The notes: generated by a model from the letters alone, not told the origin. Numbered from the stretch's first letter, positions 25,577 to 38,594 are shown. The stretch is 64,000 bases of DNA from Nicotiana tabacum (GCF_000715075.1 NC_134096.1:123882643-123946642), one strand, 5' to 3'. Program-made: numbers and translations.

Positions 25577-27591
25577 GGATCATTCATCCTCGAATTAAAA
25601 GTAGAGTCCGCCCATCACACCCAACGTAACTCGTCTCTTCTTTCACACATCTCAAGCTCCCAAATTTTGATTAACTCCCAAATGTTTCAGAAATTTTGGC
25701 AGAGTTTCCCATGTAATTGGGCCTATCCACCTGCCAGAGAATCACCAAAACCACCCTAACAACACATCCACAACTCGTCAAAGCATCACAATATATATCT
25801 ATCAACAAGAATCTCAGCATTACAAGTGTTATATTATCAAAAGTGGTATACGAACATGAACTATACACATTTAATCACAACAAAAGGGAAATGCATAATT
25901 TAAACTCATGAATATGTAAAAACTCAAATCAAATTGGAAATACTTACAAAGTATATCATTATTTAAAATAGCCACATTGGGGCATGACTTGAGGGCATAA
26001 GCTTTTAGGAAATTATGTTTTCGAAGTAATTATTGGAACAGTTGAATCAAGGCTCATTTCATAGCCTTTCTCACATAATCTCATTTCATTGGCACCATTG
26101 GCCACAAGTATAACTTCATTCTTCGCACGGTAGCCACACTTTATATCTTTAGCTCACTCCTTTCACTTTCAAACATCCTTATAAATAAACAACAATATGA
26201 ACCTTCGAAATTAAGGCCTTAAGTATACAAATGAGCAATAGAGGTTTCAACGCATTGAGTATTCTTTCCAAGTTATGCTTAAAGGATTTTCATTTGAAAC
26301 ATAAATTGAAGTTATAACGTTTTAACACATAAACCTTCCTTGAACACATTCCCGAAGGAGATCATGATGAGATAAAAGTGATTGGAACACGTTTTGAGTA
26401 CATACATCTTTCGACACTTTTCCTACTAGGGACAATTGAATATATAGGGAACAACTCGGAACATGGGAATAAGGAACTTGAACCAACCATACTTGAAACT
26501 TATGGGAACATCATGGAATTTAATTGTAAGAAAGTAGTTTAGCCAACATAACTTGCTTGGGCTTTCCTTAAGTTACTACAATGTTCCAAAAATTCTAGCA
26601 ATCCCAATCTATTTTGAGACATAAAAAAATTGAATACAAATTATAAAGATATTCATGGTTTCAGCTTATTTGGGCATTTTATCAAATACTAGGTGTGCAA
26701 ATTTGACCACAAGGTTCTTCTACAAGATTTCCTTCACTCCATAACCCATTCAATACCAAGCGTTTACTCATATTAGTTCAATTACCGTCCCACCATCCTT
26801 ATATTTACATGCATGCATAAATTACAACTCTCATACCCAAGAATCACACTCCCAATCTCCCATCTTCTGCCCAAAGTCGAAATTGAAGACTAGGTTAGAA
26901 CCTTACCTCTTAGTTGAAGACCTTGTGAGTTTTCCTTGTGAAATCTCCAAGTCTTGAGCAAGGATTAATGAACAATTAGCCTTGGGTTTCCTCCTTTATC
27001 TCTAGAACACTCTCACTTCTCTCTAAATAATCTGATTTTTCCCTTCAAAATGACCCCCTAAGGCCTTATATAAAAAAGGGTCGGATAAGAAAATTTCCAA
27101 AAATGACCCCTTGATTTAATTATGTGGTAGCTGAATTGTTATGTGGGCAGCAGAAATAATATGTGGCCAGCAAAATGGCCACAATGGAATGTCAATTCCG
27201 CGATACAATTATGCGATAGCAGAATGATTATGCGGCCAGCAGAATGGCCACAAAATAATTTTCAAATTCTAGGTTGGGTCTAGTCCATTCCGCGATGCAA
27301 TTTTGCGATAGCATAATCATTATGCGTCCAACAGAATCATTATGTGGCCAGCAAAAATTATTTTCAAAATTTGAGTTGCTTTTGGTTCATTATGTGGTCA
27401 TTTTGTGGTCAGCATAATAGATCCGCTATAGCATAATGGACTTCTGCAATATCTTCTACCCACTTCACTATCCAAAAAGTTTGTACCATGACTCGTTTTC
27501 TAAAAACATCGAACACATTAGCCTACCTCGGCACCATGAAACCCCGGGTTCTAGGTAACGTTTTATGTGGCCTTACATTCTCCCCCACTTA
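25577..27591 (-). repeat. Array unit 7
   Basis: 2015 bp. B-type: ATGAGCAATAGAGG, TAGCCTTGGGTTTCC and GGACTTCTGCAATATC. Its right part is nearly identical to that of unit 8. Confidence 0.9.
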
Positions 27592-29613
27592 GGATCATTC
27601 GTCCTCGAATGAAAAGTAGAGTCCGCCCATCACACCCAACATAACTCGTCTCTTCTTTCACACATCTCAAGCTCCCAAAATTTGATTAACTCCCAAATCT
27701 TTTAGAAAGTTTGGCAGAGTTTCTTCTGTAATTGGACCTATACACCTGCCAGAGAATCGCCAAAACCACCCTAACAACACATCCACAACTCGTCAAAGCA
27801 TCACAATATATATCAATGAACACTAATCTCAGCATTACATATGTTATATTATCAAAAGTGGTATACGGACATGAACTGCATACATTTAAATCATAACAAA
27901 AGGTCAATTCACAATTTAAATTCATGAATATGTAAAAACTCAAATCACATTGGAAATACTTACAAAGTATCTTATTATTTAAAATAGCCACATTGGGGCA
28001 CGACTTGAGGGCATAAGCTTTTAGGCAAATATGTTTTCGAAGTAATTTTTGGAACAGTTGAATCAAGGCTCATTTCATAGCCTTTCTCACATAATCTCAT
28101 TTTATTGGCACCATTGGCCACAAGTATAACTTCATTCTTCGCACGGTGGCCACACTTTATATCTTCAGCTCACTCCTTTCAATTTCAAACATCTTTATAA
28201 ATTTTCAACAATATGAACCTTCGAAATCGTGGCCTTAAGTATATAAATTTACAATAGGGGTTTCACACGCATTGAGTATTCTTTCCAAGTTATGCTTAAC
28301 GGATTTTAATTTGAAACATGAATTGAAGTTATAACGTTTTAACACATAAACCTTGCTTGAACACATTCCCGAAGGAGATCATGATGAGATAAAAGTGATT
28401 GGAACATGTTTTGAGTACATACATATTTCGACACTTTTCTTACTCGGGACAATCGAATATATAGGGAACAACTCGGAACATGGGAATAAGGAACTTGAAC
28501 CAACCATACTTGAAACTTACGGGAACATCATGGAATTCAATTATAAGAGTGTAGTTTAGTCAACATACCTTGCTTGGGCTTTCCTTAAGTTACTACAATG
28601 TTCCGTAAATCCTAGCAATCCCAATCTATTTTGAGACATAACAAAATTGAATACAAATTAGAAATATATTCATGGTTTCAGCTCATTTGGGCATTTTATC
28701 AAACACTAGGTGTGCAAATTTGACCACAAGGTTCTTCTACAAGATTTCTTTCACTCCATAACCCATTCAATACCAAGCATTTACTAATATTAGTTCAATT
28801 ACCTTCCCACCATCCTTATATTTACATGCATGCATAAATTACAATTCTCATACCCAAGAATCACACTCCCAATCTCCCATCTTCTGCCCAAAGTCGAAAT
28901 TGAATACTAAGTTAGAACTTTACCTCTTAGTTGAAGACCTTGTAAGTTTTCCTTGTGAATTCTCCAAGTCTTGAGCAAGGATTGATGTACAATTAGCCAT
29001 GGGTTTCCTCCTCTCTCTCTCTCTAGAACACTCTCACTTTTCTCTAAAAATATCAGATTTTTTCCTTCAAAATGACCCCCTTAGGCCTTATATAAAAAAG
29101 GGTCGGATAAGAAAATTTCCAAAAATGATCCCCTGAGTCAATTATGTGGTAGCAAAATCGTTATGTGGGCAGCAGAAAAAATATGTGGCCAGCAAAATGG
29201 CCACAATGGAATGTCAATTCCGCGATACAATTCTGCGATAGCAGAATGATTATGCGGCCAGCAGAATGGCCACAAAATAATTTTCAAATTCTAGGTTGGG
29301 TCTAGTCCATTCCGCGATGCAATTTTGCGATAGCATAATCATTATGCGTCCAATAGAATCATTATGTGGCCAGCAAAAATTATTTTCAAAATTTGAGTTG
29401 CTTTTGGTTCATTATGTGGTCATTTTGTGGTCAGCATAATAGATCCGCTATAGCATAATGGACTTCTGCAATATCTTCTACCCACTTCACTATCCAAAAA
29501 GTTTGTACCATGACTCGTTTTCTAAAAACATCGAACACATTAGCCTACCTCGGCACCATGAAACCCCGGGTTCTAGGTAACGTTTTATGTGGCCTTACAT
29601 TCTCCCCCACTTA
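27592..29613 (-). repeat. Array unit 8 (A/B hybrid)
   Basis: 2022 bp. Left part A-type (ATTTACAATAGGGG), right part B-type (TAGCCATGGGTTTCC, GGACTTCTGCAATATC). It keeps a TATATAAGG box on the minus strand at 29088-29095. Left part nearly identical to unit 9. Confidence 0.9.
29088..29095 (-). promoter_or_regulatory. TATA box of array unit LTR (example)
   Basis: TTATATAAGG on the minus strand ~500 bp after the LTR start, followed by a pyrimidine/purine leader with GAGAGAGAG. The same box is TATATAA in several B-type units and GATATAAGG in several A-type units, so promoter strength may differ between the two classes (inference). Confidence 0.5.
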
Positions 29614-31624
29614 GGATCATTCGTCCTCGAATGAAAAGTAGAGTCCGCCCATCACACCCAACATAACTCGTCTCTTCTTTCACACATCTCAAGCTCCCAA
29701 AATTTGATTAACTCCCAAATCTTTTAGAAAGTTTGGCAGAGTTTCTTCTGTAATTGGACCTATACACCTGCCAGAGAATCGCCAAAACCACCCTAACAAC
29801 ACATCCACAACTCGTCAAAGCATCACAATATATATCAATGAACACTAATCTCAGCATTACATATGTTATATTATCAAAAGTGGTATACGGACATGAACTG
29901 CATACATTTAAATCATAACAAAAGGTCAATTCACAATTTAAATTCATGAATATGTAAAAACTCAAATCACATTGGAAATACTTACAAAGTATCTTATTAT
30001 TTAAAATAGCCACATTGGGGCACGACTTGAGGGCATAAGCTTTTAGGCAAATATGTTTTCGAAGTAATTTTTGGAACAGTTGAATCAAGGCTCATTTCAT
30101 AGCCTTTCCCACATAATCTCATTTCATTGGCACCATTGGCCACAAGTATAACTTCATTCTTCGCACGGTGGCCACACTTTATATCTTCAGCTCACTCCTT
30201 TCAATTTCAAACATCTTTATAAATTTTCAACAATATGAACCTTCGAAATCATGGCCTTAAGTATATAAATTTACAATAGGGGTTTCACACGCATTGAGTA
30301 TTCTTTCCAAGTTATGCTTAACGGATTTTAATTTGAAACATGAATTGAAGTTATAACGTTTTAACACATAAACCTTGCTTGAACACATTCCCGAATGAGA
30401 TCATGATAAGATAAAAGTGATTGGAACACGTTTTGAGTACATACATATTTCGACACTTTTCTTACTCGGGACAATCGAATATATAGGGAACAACTCGGAA
30501 CATGGGAATAAGGAACTTGAACCAACCATACTTGAAACTTACGGGAACATCATGGAATTCAATTATAAGAGTGTAGTTTAGTCAACATACCTTGCTTGGG
30601 CTTTCCTTAAGTTACTACAATGTTCCGTAAATCCTAGCAATCCCAATCTATTTTGAGACATAACAAAATTGAATACAAATTAGAAATATATTCATGGTTT
30701 TAGCTCATTTGGGCATTTTATCAAACACTAGGTGTGCAAATTTGACCATAAGGTTCTTCTACAAGATTTTATTCATTCCATAACCCATTCAATACCAAGA
30801 GTTTACTCATATTAGCTCAATTACCTTCCCACCATCCTTATATTTACATGTATGCAAAAATAACAACTCTCAAACCCAACAAACAGACTCACAATCACCT
30901 ATCTTCTGCCCAAAGTCAAAATTGAAGACTAGGGTTAGAACATTACCTCTTAGTTAAAGACCTTGTGCATTTTTCTTGTGAATTCTCCAAGTCTGAAGCA
31001 AGGATTGATGAACAATTAGCCCGGCTCTCACTTCTCTCTAAAAATATCAGATTTGTTCCTTCAAAATGACCCCCTAAGGCCTTATATCAAAAAGGGTCGG
31101 ATAAGAAAATTTTCAAAAATGACCCCCGGAGTCAATTATGTGGTAGCAGAATCGTTATGTGGGCACCAGAATCGTTATGTGGCCCGCAAAATGGCTACAA
31201 AATGGTATTTCAATTCCGCGATGCAATTTTGCGATAGATGAATGCTTATGCAGCTAGCAGAATGGCCACAAAATGATTTTCAAATTTTTGGTTGGGTCTG
31301 GTCCATTCCGCGATGCAATTTCGTGATAGCATAATCATTATGCGGCCAACAGATTCATTATGTGGCCAGCAAAAATAGTTTTCAAAATTTGAGTTGCTTC
31401 TGGTTCATTATATGGTCATATCATGGTTAGCAGAACAGATCCGCTATAGCATAATGGACCACAGAATCGTCATTTTCTACAATTACTTCTACCCACTCCA
31501 CTACCCAAAAAGTCTGCACCATGACTCGTTTTATAAAATCTTCGAACACATTAGCCTACCTCGGCACCACGAAACTCCAGGTTCTAGGTAACGTTTTACG
31601 TGGCCTTACATTCTACCCCACTAA
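29614..31624 (-). repeat. Array unit 9
   Basis: 2011 bp. Left ~1.16 kb almost identical to unit 8 (their 126-codon junction frames translate identically); right part A-like (TTAGCCCGGCTCTC) with GACCACAGAATCGTCA, as in unit 2. Confidence 0.9.
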
Positions 31625-32955
31625 GGATCATTCATTCTCGAATAAAAAGTAGAGTCCGCCCATCACACCCAAAATAACTCGTCTCTTATTTCACACATCT
31701 CAAGCTCCCAAATTTTGATTAACTCCCAAAGCTTTCAGAAATTTCGGCATAGTTTCCCCAGTAATTGAGTCTATCCACCTGCCAGAGAATCACCAAAACC
31801 ACCCTAACAACACATCCACAACTCGGCAAAGTATCACATTATATATCAATCAACACTAATCTCAGCATTACATATGTTATATAATCAAAAGTGATATACG
31901 GACATGAACTGCACACATTTAAATCATAACAAAAGGAAAATGCACAATTTAAACTCATGAATATGTAAAACCTCAAATCACATTGGAAATACTTACAAAG
32001 CATATCATTATTTAAAACAGCCACATTGGGGCACGACTTGAGAACATAAGCTTTTAGGCAAATACGTTTTCGAAGTAATATTTGGAACAGTTGAATCAAG
32101 ACTCATTTCATAGCCTTTCTCACATCATCTCATTCCATTGACACCATTTACCACAAGTATAACTTCATTCTTGGCACGGTGTCCACACTTTATATCTTCA
32201 ACTCACTCTTTTCACTTTCAAGCATCTTTATATATTTTCAACAATATAAACCTTCGAAATCAAGGCCTTAAGTATATATATATACGAGTAATAGGGGTTT
32301 CAGACGCATTGAGTATTCTTTCCAAGTTATGCTTAATGGATTTTCATTTGAAACATGAATTGAAGTTATAACATTTTAACACATAAACCTTACTTGAACA
32401 TATTCCCGAAGAAGATCATGATGAGATAAGAGTGATTGGAACAAGTTTTGAGTACATACATCTTTCGACACTTTGCTTACTCGGGACAATCGAATTTATA
32501 CGGAACAACCCGAAACATGGGAATAAGGAACTTGAGCCAACCATACTTGAAACATACGAGAACATCATGGAATTAAATTTTAAGAGAGTAGTTTAGCCAA
32601 CATATCTTGCTTGAGCGCTCCTTAAGTTACTACAATGTTCCTGAAATCCTAGCAATCCCAATCTATTTTGAGACATAATAGAATTGAACACAAATTAGAA
32701 AGATATTCATTGTTTCAGCTCATTTGGGCATTTTATCAAACACTAGGTGTGCAAATTTGACCACAGAGTTCTTTTACAAGATTTCCTTTACTCCATAACC
32801 CATTCAATACCAAGTGTTTACTCATATTAGCTCAATTACCTTCCTACAACCCTTATATTTACATGCATGCATAAATAACAACTCTCATACCCAAGAATCA
32901 CACCCTCAATCTCCCATCTTCCGCCCAAACTCGACATTGAAGACTAGGGTTAGAA
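31625..32955 (-). repeat. Array unit 10, truncated
   Basis: Ends at GGTTAGAACCT, where it joins another LTR fragment; the TATA/U3 part is missing. This is the right edge of the array. Confidence 0.85.
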
Positions 32956-33191
32956 CCTATTAGAACCTTCAAATCCTGATTCCGAAGTCGTTTACTCGAA
33001 AGTCAAACCTTAGTCAATTCTTCCAACTTAAAGCTTCCAAAATTAAAAGTTTTCATCAGAATCAACTCTGAACTTCCCGAAATTCAATTCCGACCACACG
33101 TACAAGTTATAAAACATGAAGTGAAGTTGTTCAAGGCCTCAAACCGCCGAACGACGCAATATAGCTCAAAACGACCGGTTGGGTCGTTACA
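32956..33191 (-). repeat. LTR fragment (start side)
   Basis: On the minus strand starts TGTAACGACCCAACCGGTCG; resembles the start side of the LTR ending at 61386 (TTCCAACTTAAAGCTT, CAAACTTGGTTAA-like words). Fused to array unit 10 at its other end. Confidence 0.6.
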
Positions 33192-33577
33192 CAAACCATC
33201 GTGATAGTACCTAACCTAACCCACTAGGTAAGCCAGTTAACTATAAAACACAATATAATAATACTGAGGTGAGTCAAAGATGAGATAACTGAATTTTATA
33301 CAATTTCCCAAGGACTGGTAGTACAAATAATAAGCTTCTAAGATTTAGAATTTACAAAGCTGGTTTGAAATAAAGTACATCATCTATTTAAAATATACAG
33401 GAACAGACTAAAAATTCTAAAGCTACCAAGATCAAGAGGCAGATATGACAGGAACGCAGGTACATCATCAAATCCAGCTCCCGCCGTGCACAACAATATC
33501 AACATCCAACATCTGCACACAAGGTGCAAAAGTGTAGTATAAGTACAACCGATCCCATGTACTCAATAAGTAACAAA
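33192..33577 (-). repeat. LTR fragment (end side)
   Basis: Resembles the U5 side of the LTR at 55421-55860: CATCGTGATAGTACCTAAC, ATCTGCACACAAGGTGCAAAAG, CCGATCCCATGTACTC. It is cut off where the Tat/Ogre-like sequence begins. Confidence 0.55.
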
Positions 33578-34299
33578 CGGGGGAATCTATTTCAGAGTTA
33601 CTTCAAATTTCAAGTCAGTAGCAGGCACCCACCTGGAGAACGAGGGAAGTCATTTCAGAATTTAATTCAACTTAGAAGTAGCAGAAGCTCACCTCAAGAA
33701 TGCGAGTCGACAATCCAAGATGACCAACAAACGAAGTCTCAATCCAGAATAAAAGAAAAGGGAAAAAAGAAGTGAATCCAAAATGCAGAAGCAGATGAAA
33801 TATGTGAACTGCTCAAGACATGAATGAAGTCATGAGCACAACATGTCCGGTCCTGATCCGAAGAAGCCGTGGAAGAATGAATCAGCACCTGTAGCTAGCA
33901 AGCATCAAGGTTCAAATCAAAACTCTGCATGAAGAACCATTTAAGACTCAAGATCACGCTTCAGAAGACTTATAGATAGGAATCGTGTAACTCATAGCTG
34001 ATAGGCTTGTTTAGTTCTTTTAAATTTTGATTTAGATGTAATAATAGGACCGCGGGCCGGAACCTCAACGGAACGGTACCTCACTCGACTCTCTCCTCAT
34101 TTTATCACACTCCATCACTTTATTAATTTCTGAACTACACGCGACATGATTCCATTATGACCCAGGATATGTAGGCTGTCCAAAACCAGGACTCGGTTGC
34201 ACCCTTTCCTTTGTTTATTTTCCCTTTTTGAATAAATAATTGGTCAAAAATTAGTCACATTGCTCATCTTGTCTTTGCTTGAAAACTCTACATGTTTCC
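33578..34299 (+). repeat. 3' internal fragment of the Tat/Ogre-like family
   Basis: Collinear with 45121-45839, from TTTCAGAGTTACTTC through GACCGCGGGCC to TGCACCCTTTCC. No protein; the small open frame at 33524 is not collinear with any domain. It is cut at its left end against LTR debris. Confidence 0.8.
34132..34200 (+). repeat. Conserved non-coding motif, copy 4 (left 3' fragment)
   Basis: GAACTACACGCGACATGATTCC...GATATGTAGGCTGTCC...GGACTCGGTTGC. Confidence 0.7.
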
Positions 34300-34316
34300 A
34301 AGCAAAGAGGGGCAGG
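34300..34316 (+). other. Polypurine tract before LTR1
   Basis: AAGCAAAGAGGGGCAGG followed by TGTGAGCACC. Confidence 0.75.
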
Positions 34317-36417
34317 TGTGAGCACCTAATCTTTTATTATATTTGAATAGTTCATCACTTTTTAGTATGTAAATATATTTGAAGTTTAGTTTACATATTT
34401 TAGCACTTATTTTATCTTTTATAGGTTTTATTTAAGAAAATTAAAAACCAACAAAAGATTCACATTTTTTGTTCTAATTTACAAAAAGAAAAAAAAAATA
34501 TCACAAATAATATATTTTTCTTTTAATAAGTAAGCGAGCAACTCTACTTCTTGGAATTTTGTCTTTTCCTAAAAGAAAAATCATTTACGTTAACTCACAG
34601 GCATCCACTTTGCATTAGAATTTTTATTTATTACCTTACCCGCACTATGCCAATTCCAAAAAAGGACTCCACTCATTCCATCTTTCACAAGCACCTTACA
34701 GGCACATATTTTCGTACCACCTTTTATCCACATCACCTCAGCTAACAAACTTTGATTCCCCACGAATATTCTCTCACAAAAATTTTCAGCTAACTTGCTC
34801 TCCAAGATCACTCGTCCTTATCTATCTAGAGAGCACATGCTAATTAGCAGGAAATACAATCTCTCTCACGTGATCTCACAAAAACACACTGATTTTCTTG
34901 GGCTTGAAACACGTACATGTACCCATATATAACCTCACTCAGTCAAAGAATAGAAAACCCTAAGAGCAGTCCTAGAATTGAGCGCCGTAGAGTAAAAGTT
35001 TGATCTCCCTCTTCACGCTTTCTTCGTCAAAAACCCACACCATAGCAGACCAGTCCCTTGACAACCGGAAGCAGCCATGAAACCATCATGAAACTCACCT
35101 AAACAACTCCTTGAAGCCTCCATTAAAATTCTACGATCGTTTGCAAATTTCGAGAGGTTCTGTTCGAGTTTTCTCCGGTGCGGTCGTGGTCGTTTGGTTG
35201 AGTTTAGTTGTTGATTCGTCTTAACTATCATGTACGTGGATTGAGTTTTACTTTTAAATTAATAAAAAGCTTCGATCCTTAAGGTGCAATCCCTTTCTTT
35301 CCTTACTGTTTCAATTCCTTGGTTAACTTCATACTTTTTAAATATATGAACGTTGGCCCTTATGTTGTTGATTTAAGTGTTTTGAGCAAATTAATTATTT
35401 TGAATGTTTAATATTTCTTTGCTTAATGTTGCCTCACTGATTCTCTTGATAAGAAATTTTCACATGAGGTCACAGCAATTGTTATGCATAGGCTTGTACA
35501 TTAAGTCAAAGCGTCTTCTTCGAGATTTAGTTTAGATATCCATTGTTCGATTTTCTGTATTTCATTATTATGCTAAAAGTTGATTGGGTTGATTTTAAGA
35601 AAAAGAATTTGGGCATGTGAAGTTTTAATTTGAGATAATATGCCTAATGGTCGATTTTCGTTTGATCCAATCCGATAAGAGTAACAATGTTGTCAACTTA
35701 TTAAGAATGTGTTGAACTCATATACCATTTCCTCCACAACTCCAATATCCATAATTCATGACCTCACAATAATCTCAAAGTAGGAAAAATAATTCATGAA
35801 TATCATAGCTTGCTTTAGGCGCGATTAATAATAAATCATCGTGACTATGGGTACGGTTTCCGTGGCATAGTCATGATACATAATCCCCAATTCGGGTGTG
35901 CATTTTATGTGACCCGACCACAACTTCTAATAATAATAAAAAATTAACATGTTGTAAATCGCGGGAGCGTTTCACGTGGCGTAATTCGCAATGTGTACAA
36001 AAATAAATGAGTGCGCGGCATCGCGACTTGTTCAAACAAATTCCATAAACACTAAAAGCGTTTAATTTATACTAAAAGCAGTTTAAAAAGTAAAAATGTA
36101 CAATAGGCCACAAATATGTATTAAATTAAATAATTAGGTCAATTACTAATAGTTGAGCGACCGTGCTAGAACCACGGAATTTGGGAGTGCCTCACACCTT
36201 CTCCCGGGTTAACAGAATTTCTTACCCGGTCTTCTGTGTTCACAGACCATAAATAAGAGTCAATTTTCTTGATTTGGGATTTAAAATAAATCGGTGACTT
36301 GGGACACCATAAATTATTCCAAGTGGAGACTCAGATCAAATAAATAATCCATTTTCGAACAATGTCACTTTAATTGGAAAAACTCCCATATCCCCTCGGG
36401 AAAAAGGAAGTGTGACA
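34317..36417 (+). repeat. LTR1, 2101 bp
   Basis: Highly similar to LTR2 and LTR3 but lacks ~29 bp near 35593 that they keep (between TTGATTGGG and TTGATTTTAAG), a deletion between short direct repeats. Contains a TATA box at 34926 and AATAAA near 35262, which bracket the likely R region. A minus-strand 72-codon frame is also present in LTR3 but has no recognisable domain. Confidence 0.85.
34926..34932 (+). promoter_or_regulatory. TATA box of LTR1
   Basis: TATATAA in the context CCATATATAACCTCACTC, ~610 bp into the LTR; the same box is at the same place in the other two LTRs. Transcription would start ~30 bp downstream. Confidence 0.65.
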
Positions 36418-36421
36418 GCTC

Positions 36422-36437
36422 TGGCGACTCTGCTGGG
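36422..36437 (+). other. Primer-binding site after LTR1
   Basis: TGGCGACTCTGCTGGG, four bases after the LTR1 end. It is cut to GGG and followed by TTAGC and the start of LTR2. Confidence 0.7.
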
Positions 36438-36442
36438 TTAGC

Positions 36443-38573
36443 TGTAAGCACCTAATTTTTTACTATATTTGAATAGTTCATTACTTTTTAGTATGTAAAT
36501 ATATTTTAAGTTTAGTCTACATATATTAGCACTTATTTTATCTTTTATGGGTTTTATTTAAGAAAACTAAAAACCAACAAAAGATTCACATTTTTAGAGT
36601 GTTAATTTTGTTCTAATTCACAAAAAACAATATCACAAATATTATATTTTTCTTTTAATAAGTAAGCGAGCAACTCTACTTCTTGGAATTTTGTCTTTTC
36701 CTAAAAGAAAAATCATTTACATTAACTCACACGCACCTACTTTGCATTAGAATTTTTATTTAATACCTCACCCGCACTATGCCAATTCCAAAAAAGGACT
36801 CCCCTCATTCCATCTTTCACAAGCACCTTACAGGCACATATTTTCGTACCAATTTTTATCCACATCGCCTCAGCTAACAAACTTTGATTCTCCAAGAATA
36901 TTCTCTCACAAAAATTCCCAGGTAGCTTGCTCTCCAAGATCACTCGTCCTTATCTATCTAGAGAGCACGTGCTAATTAGCAGGAAATGTAATCTCTCTCA
37001 CGTGATCTCACAAACACACACTGATTTTCTTAGGATTCAAACATGCACCTGTAACCATATATAACCTCAATCAGTCACAGAATAGAAAAACCCTAAGAGT
37101 AGTCCTAGAATTGAGCGCCGTAGAGCAAAAATTTGATCTTCCTCTTCACGCTTTCTTCGTCAAAAACCCACATCATAGCAGTTCAGTCCCTTGACAACTG
37201 GAAGCAGCCATGAAACCATCATGAAACTCACCGTAACAACTCCTTGAAGCCTCCATTAAAAGTCGACGACCGTTTGCAAATTTTGAGAGGTTCTGTTCGA
37301 GTTTTCTCCGGTGCGGTCATGGTTGTTTGGTTGAGTTTAGTTGCCGATTTGTCTTAACTATCATGTACGTGGCTGGAGTTTTACTTTTAAATTAATAAAA
37401 AGCTTCGATTCTTAAGGTGCAATCCCTTTCTTTCATTACTGTTTCAATTCCTTGGTTACCTTCATACTTTTTAAATATATGAACGATGGCCCTTATATTG
37501 TCGATTTAAGTGTTTTGAGCAAATTGATTATTTTGAATGTTTAATGTTTCTTTGCTTAATATTGCCTCACTGATTCTCTTGATAAGGAATTTTCACATGA
37601 GGTCACAGCAATTGTTATGCATATGCTTGTACATTAAGTCAAAGCGTCTTCTTCGAGCTTTTGTTTAGATATCCATTGTTGGATTTTCTATATTTCATTA
37701 TTATGTTAAAAGTTGATTGGGTGATATTTTTGGGGCTGTCAAGTTGATTTTAAGAAAAAGAATTTGGGCATGTGAAGTTTTAATTTGAGATAATATGCCT
37801 AATGGTCGATTTTCGTTTGATCCAATCCGATAAGAGTAACAATGTTATCAACTTATTAAGAATGTGTTGAACTCATATGCCATTTCCTCCACAACTCCAT
37901 ATCCATAATTCATGACCTCACAATAATCTCAAAGTAGGAAAAATAATTCATGAATATCATAGCTTGCTTTAGGCGCGATTAATAATAAATCATCGTGACT
38001 ATGGGTACGGTTCCCGTGGCATAGTCATGATACATAATCCCCAATTCGGGTGTACATTTTATGTGACCCGAGCACAAATTCTAATAACAATAAAAAATTA
38101 ACATATTGTAAATCGCGGGTGCGTTTCACGTGACGCGATTCACAATGTGTATAAAAACAAATGAGCGCGCTGCATCGCGACTTGTTCAAACAAATTCCAT
38201 TAACACTAAAAGCGTTTAGTTAATACTAAAAGCGGTTTAAAAAGGTAAAAAATGCACAATAGGTCTCAAATATGTATTAAATCAGATAATTAGGCCAATT
38301 ATTAATAGTTGAGCGACCGTGCTAGAACCACGAAATTCGGGAGTACCTCACACCTTCTCCCGGGTTAACAGAATTCCTTACCCGGTCTTCTGTGTTCGCA
38401 GACCATAAATAAGAGTTAATTTTCTCGATTTGGGAATTAAAATAAATGAGTGACTTGAGATACCATAAATTATTCTAAGTGGTGACTCTGATCAAATAAA
38501 TAATCTTATTTCGAACAATGTCTCTTTAATTGAAAAAACTTCCATATCCCCTCGGGAAAACAGAGGTGTGACA
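36443..38573 (+). repeat. LTR2, 2131 bp
   Basis: TGTAAGCACC to GTGTGACA. Equal in length (within 1 bp) to LTR3, as expected for a pair from one insertion. Confidence 0.85.
37058..37064 (+). promoter_or_regulatory. TATA box of LTR2
   Basis: TATATAA at the same offset as in LTR1 and LTR3. Confidence 0.6.
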
Positions 38574-38577
38574 GCTC

Positions 38578-38594
38578 CGGCGACTCTGCTGGGG
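38578..38594 (+). other. Primer-binding site after LTR2
   Basis: CGGCGACTCTGCTGGGG: as after LTR1, with the first T changed to C. I believe this type is assigned to tRNA-Arg in Ogre elements; I could not check it. Confidence 0.65.

Larger units (their letters stand above)
13399..32955 (-). repeat. LTR-derived macrosatellite array, ten ~2.02-kb units
   Basis: Unit starts, taken at GGATCATTC, fall at 13399, 15445, 17510, 19464, 21498, 23516, 25577, 27592, 29614 and 31625. Read on the minus strand, each unit is ~0.3 kb of element 3' untranslated end (with CGAGGACGAATGATCC), a purine tract GTGGGGGAGAA, then ~1.7 kb of LTR starting TGTAAGGCCACAT with a TATATAAGG box ~500 bp in. Units join LTR interior directly to the next untranslated block. 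No gag or pol is present. Diagnostic variants alternate from unit to unit, giving a ~4.05-4.08-kb higher-order period. Each unit has a minus-strand open frame (up to 126 codons) across the junction, without a recognisable domain. Confidence 0.9.

Noticed and set aside
13399..32955. CRISPR-like or rDNA-like tandem array
   Set aside because: Units are 2 kb with LTR, purine tract and retroelement 3' end; no rRNA sequence and no short direct repeats with spacers.
34590..35231. Minus-strand 72-73-codon frames shared by LTR1 and LTR3
   Set aside because: They run antisense through the R/U5 part of the LTRs, are shortened in LTR2 and show no domain; similarity is expected from LTR identity.
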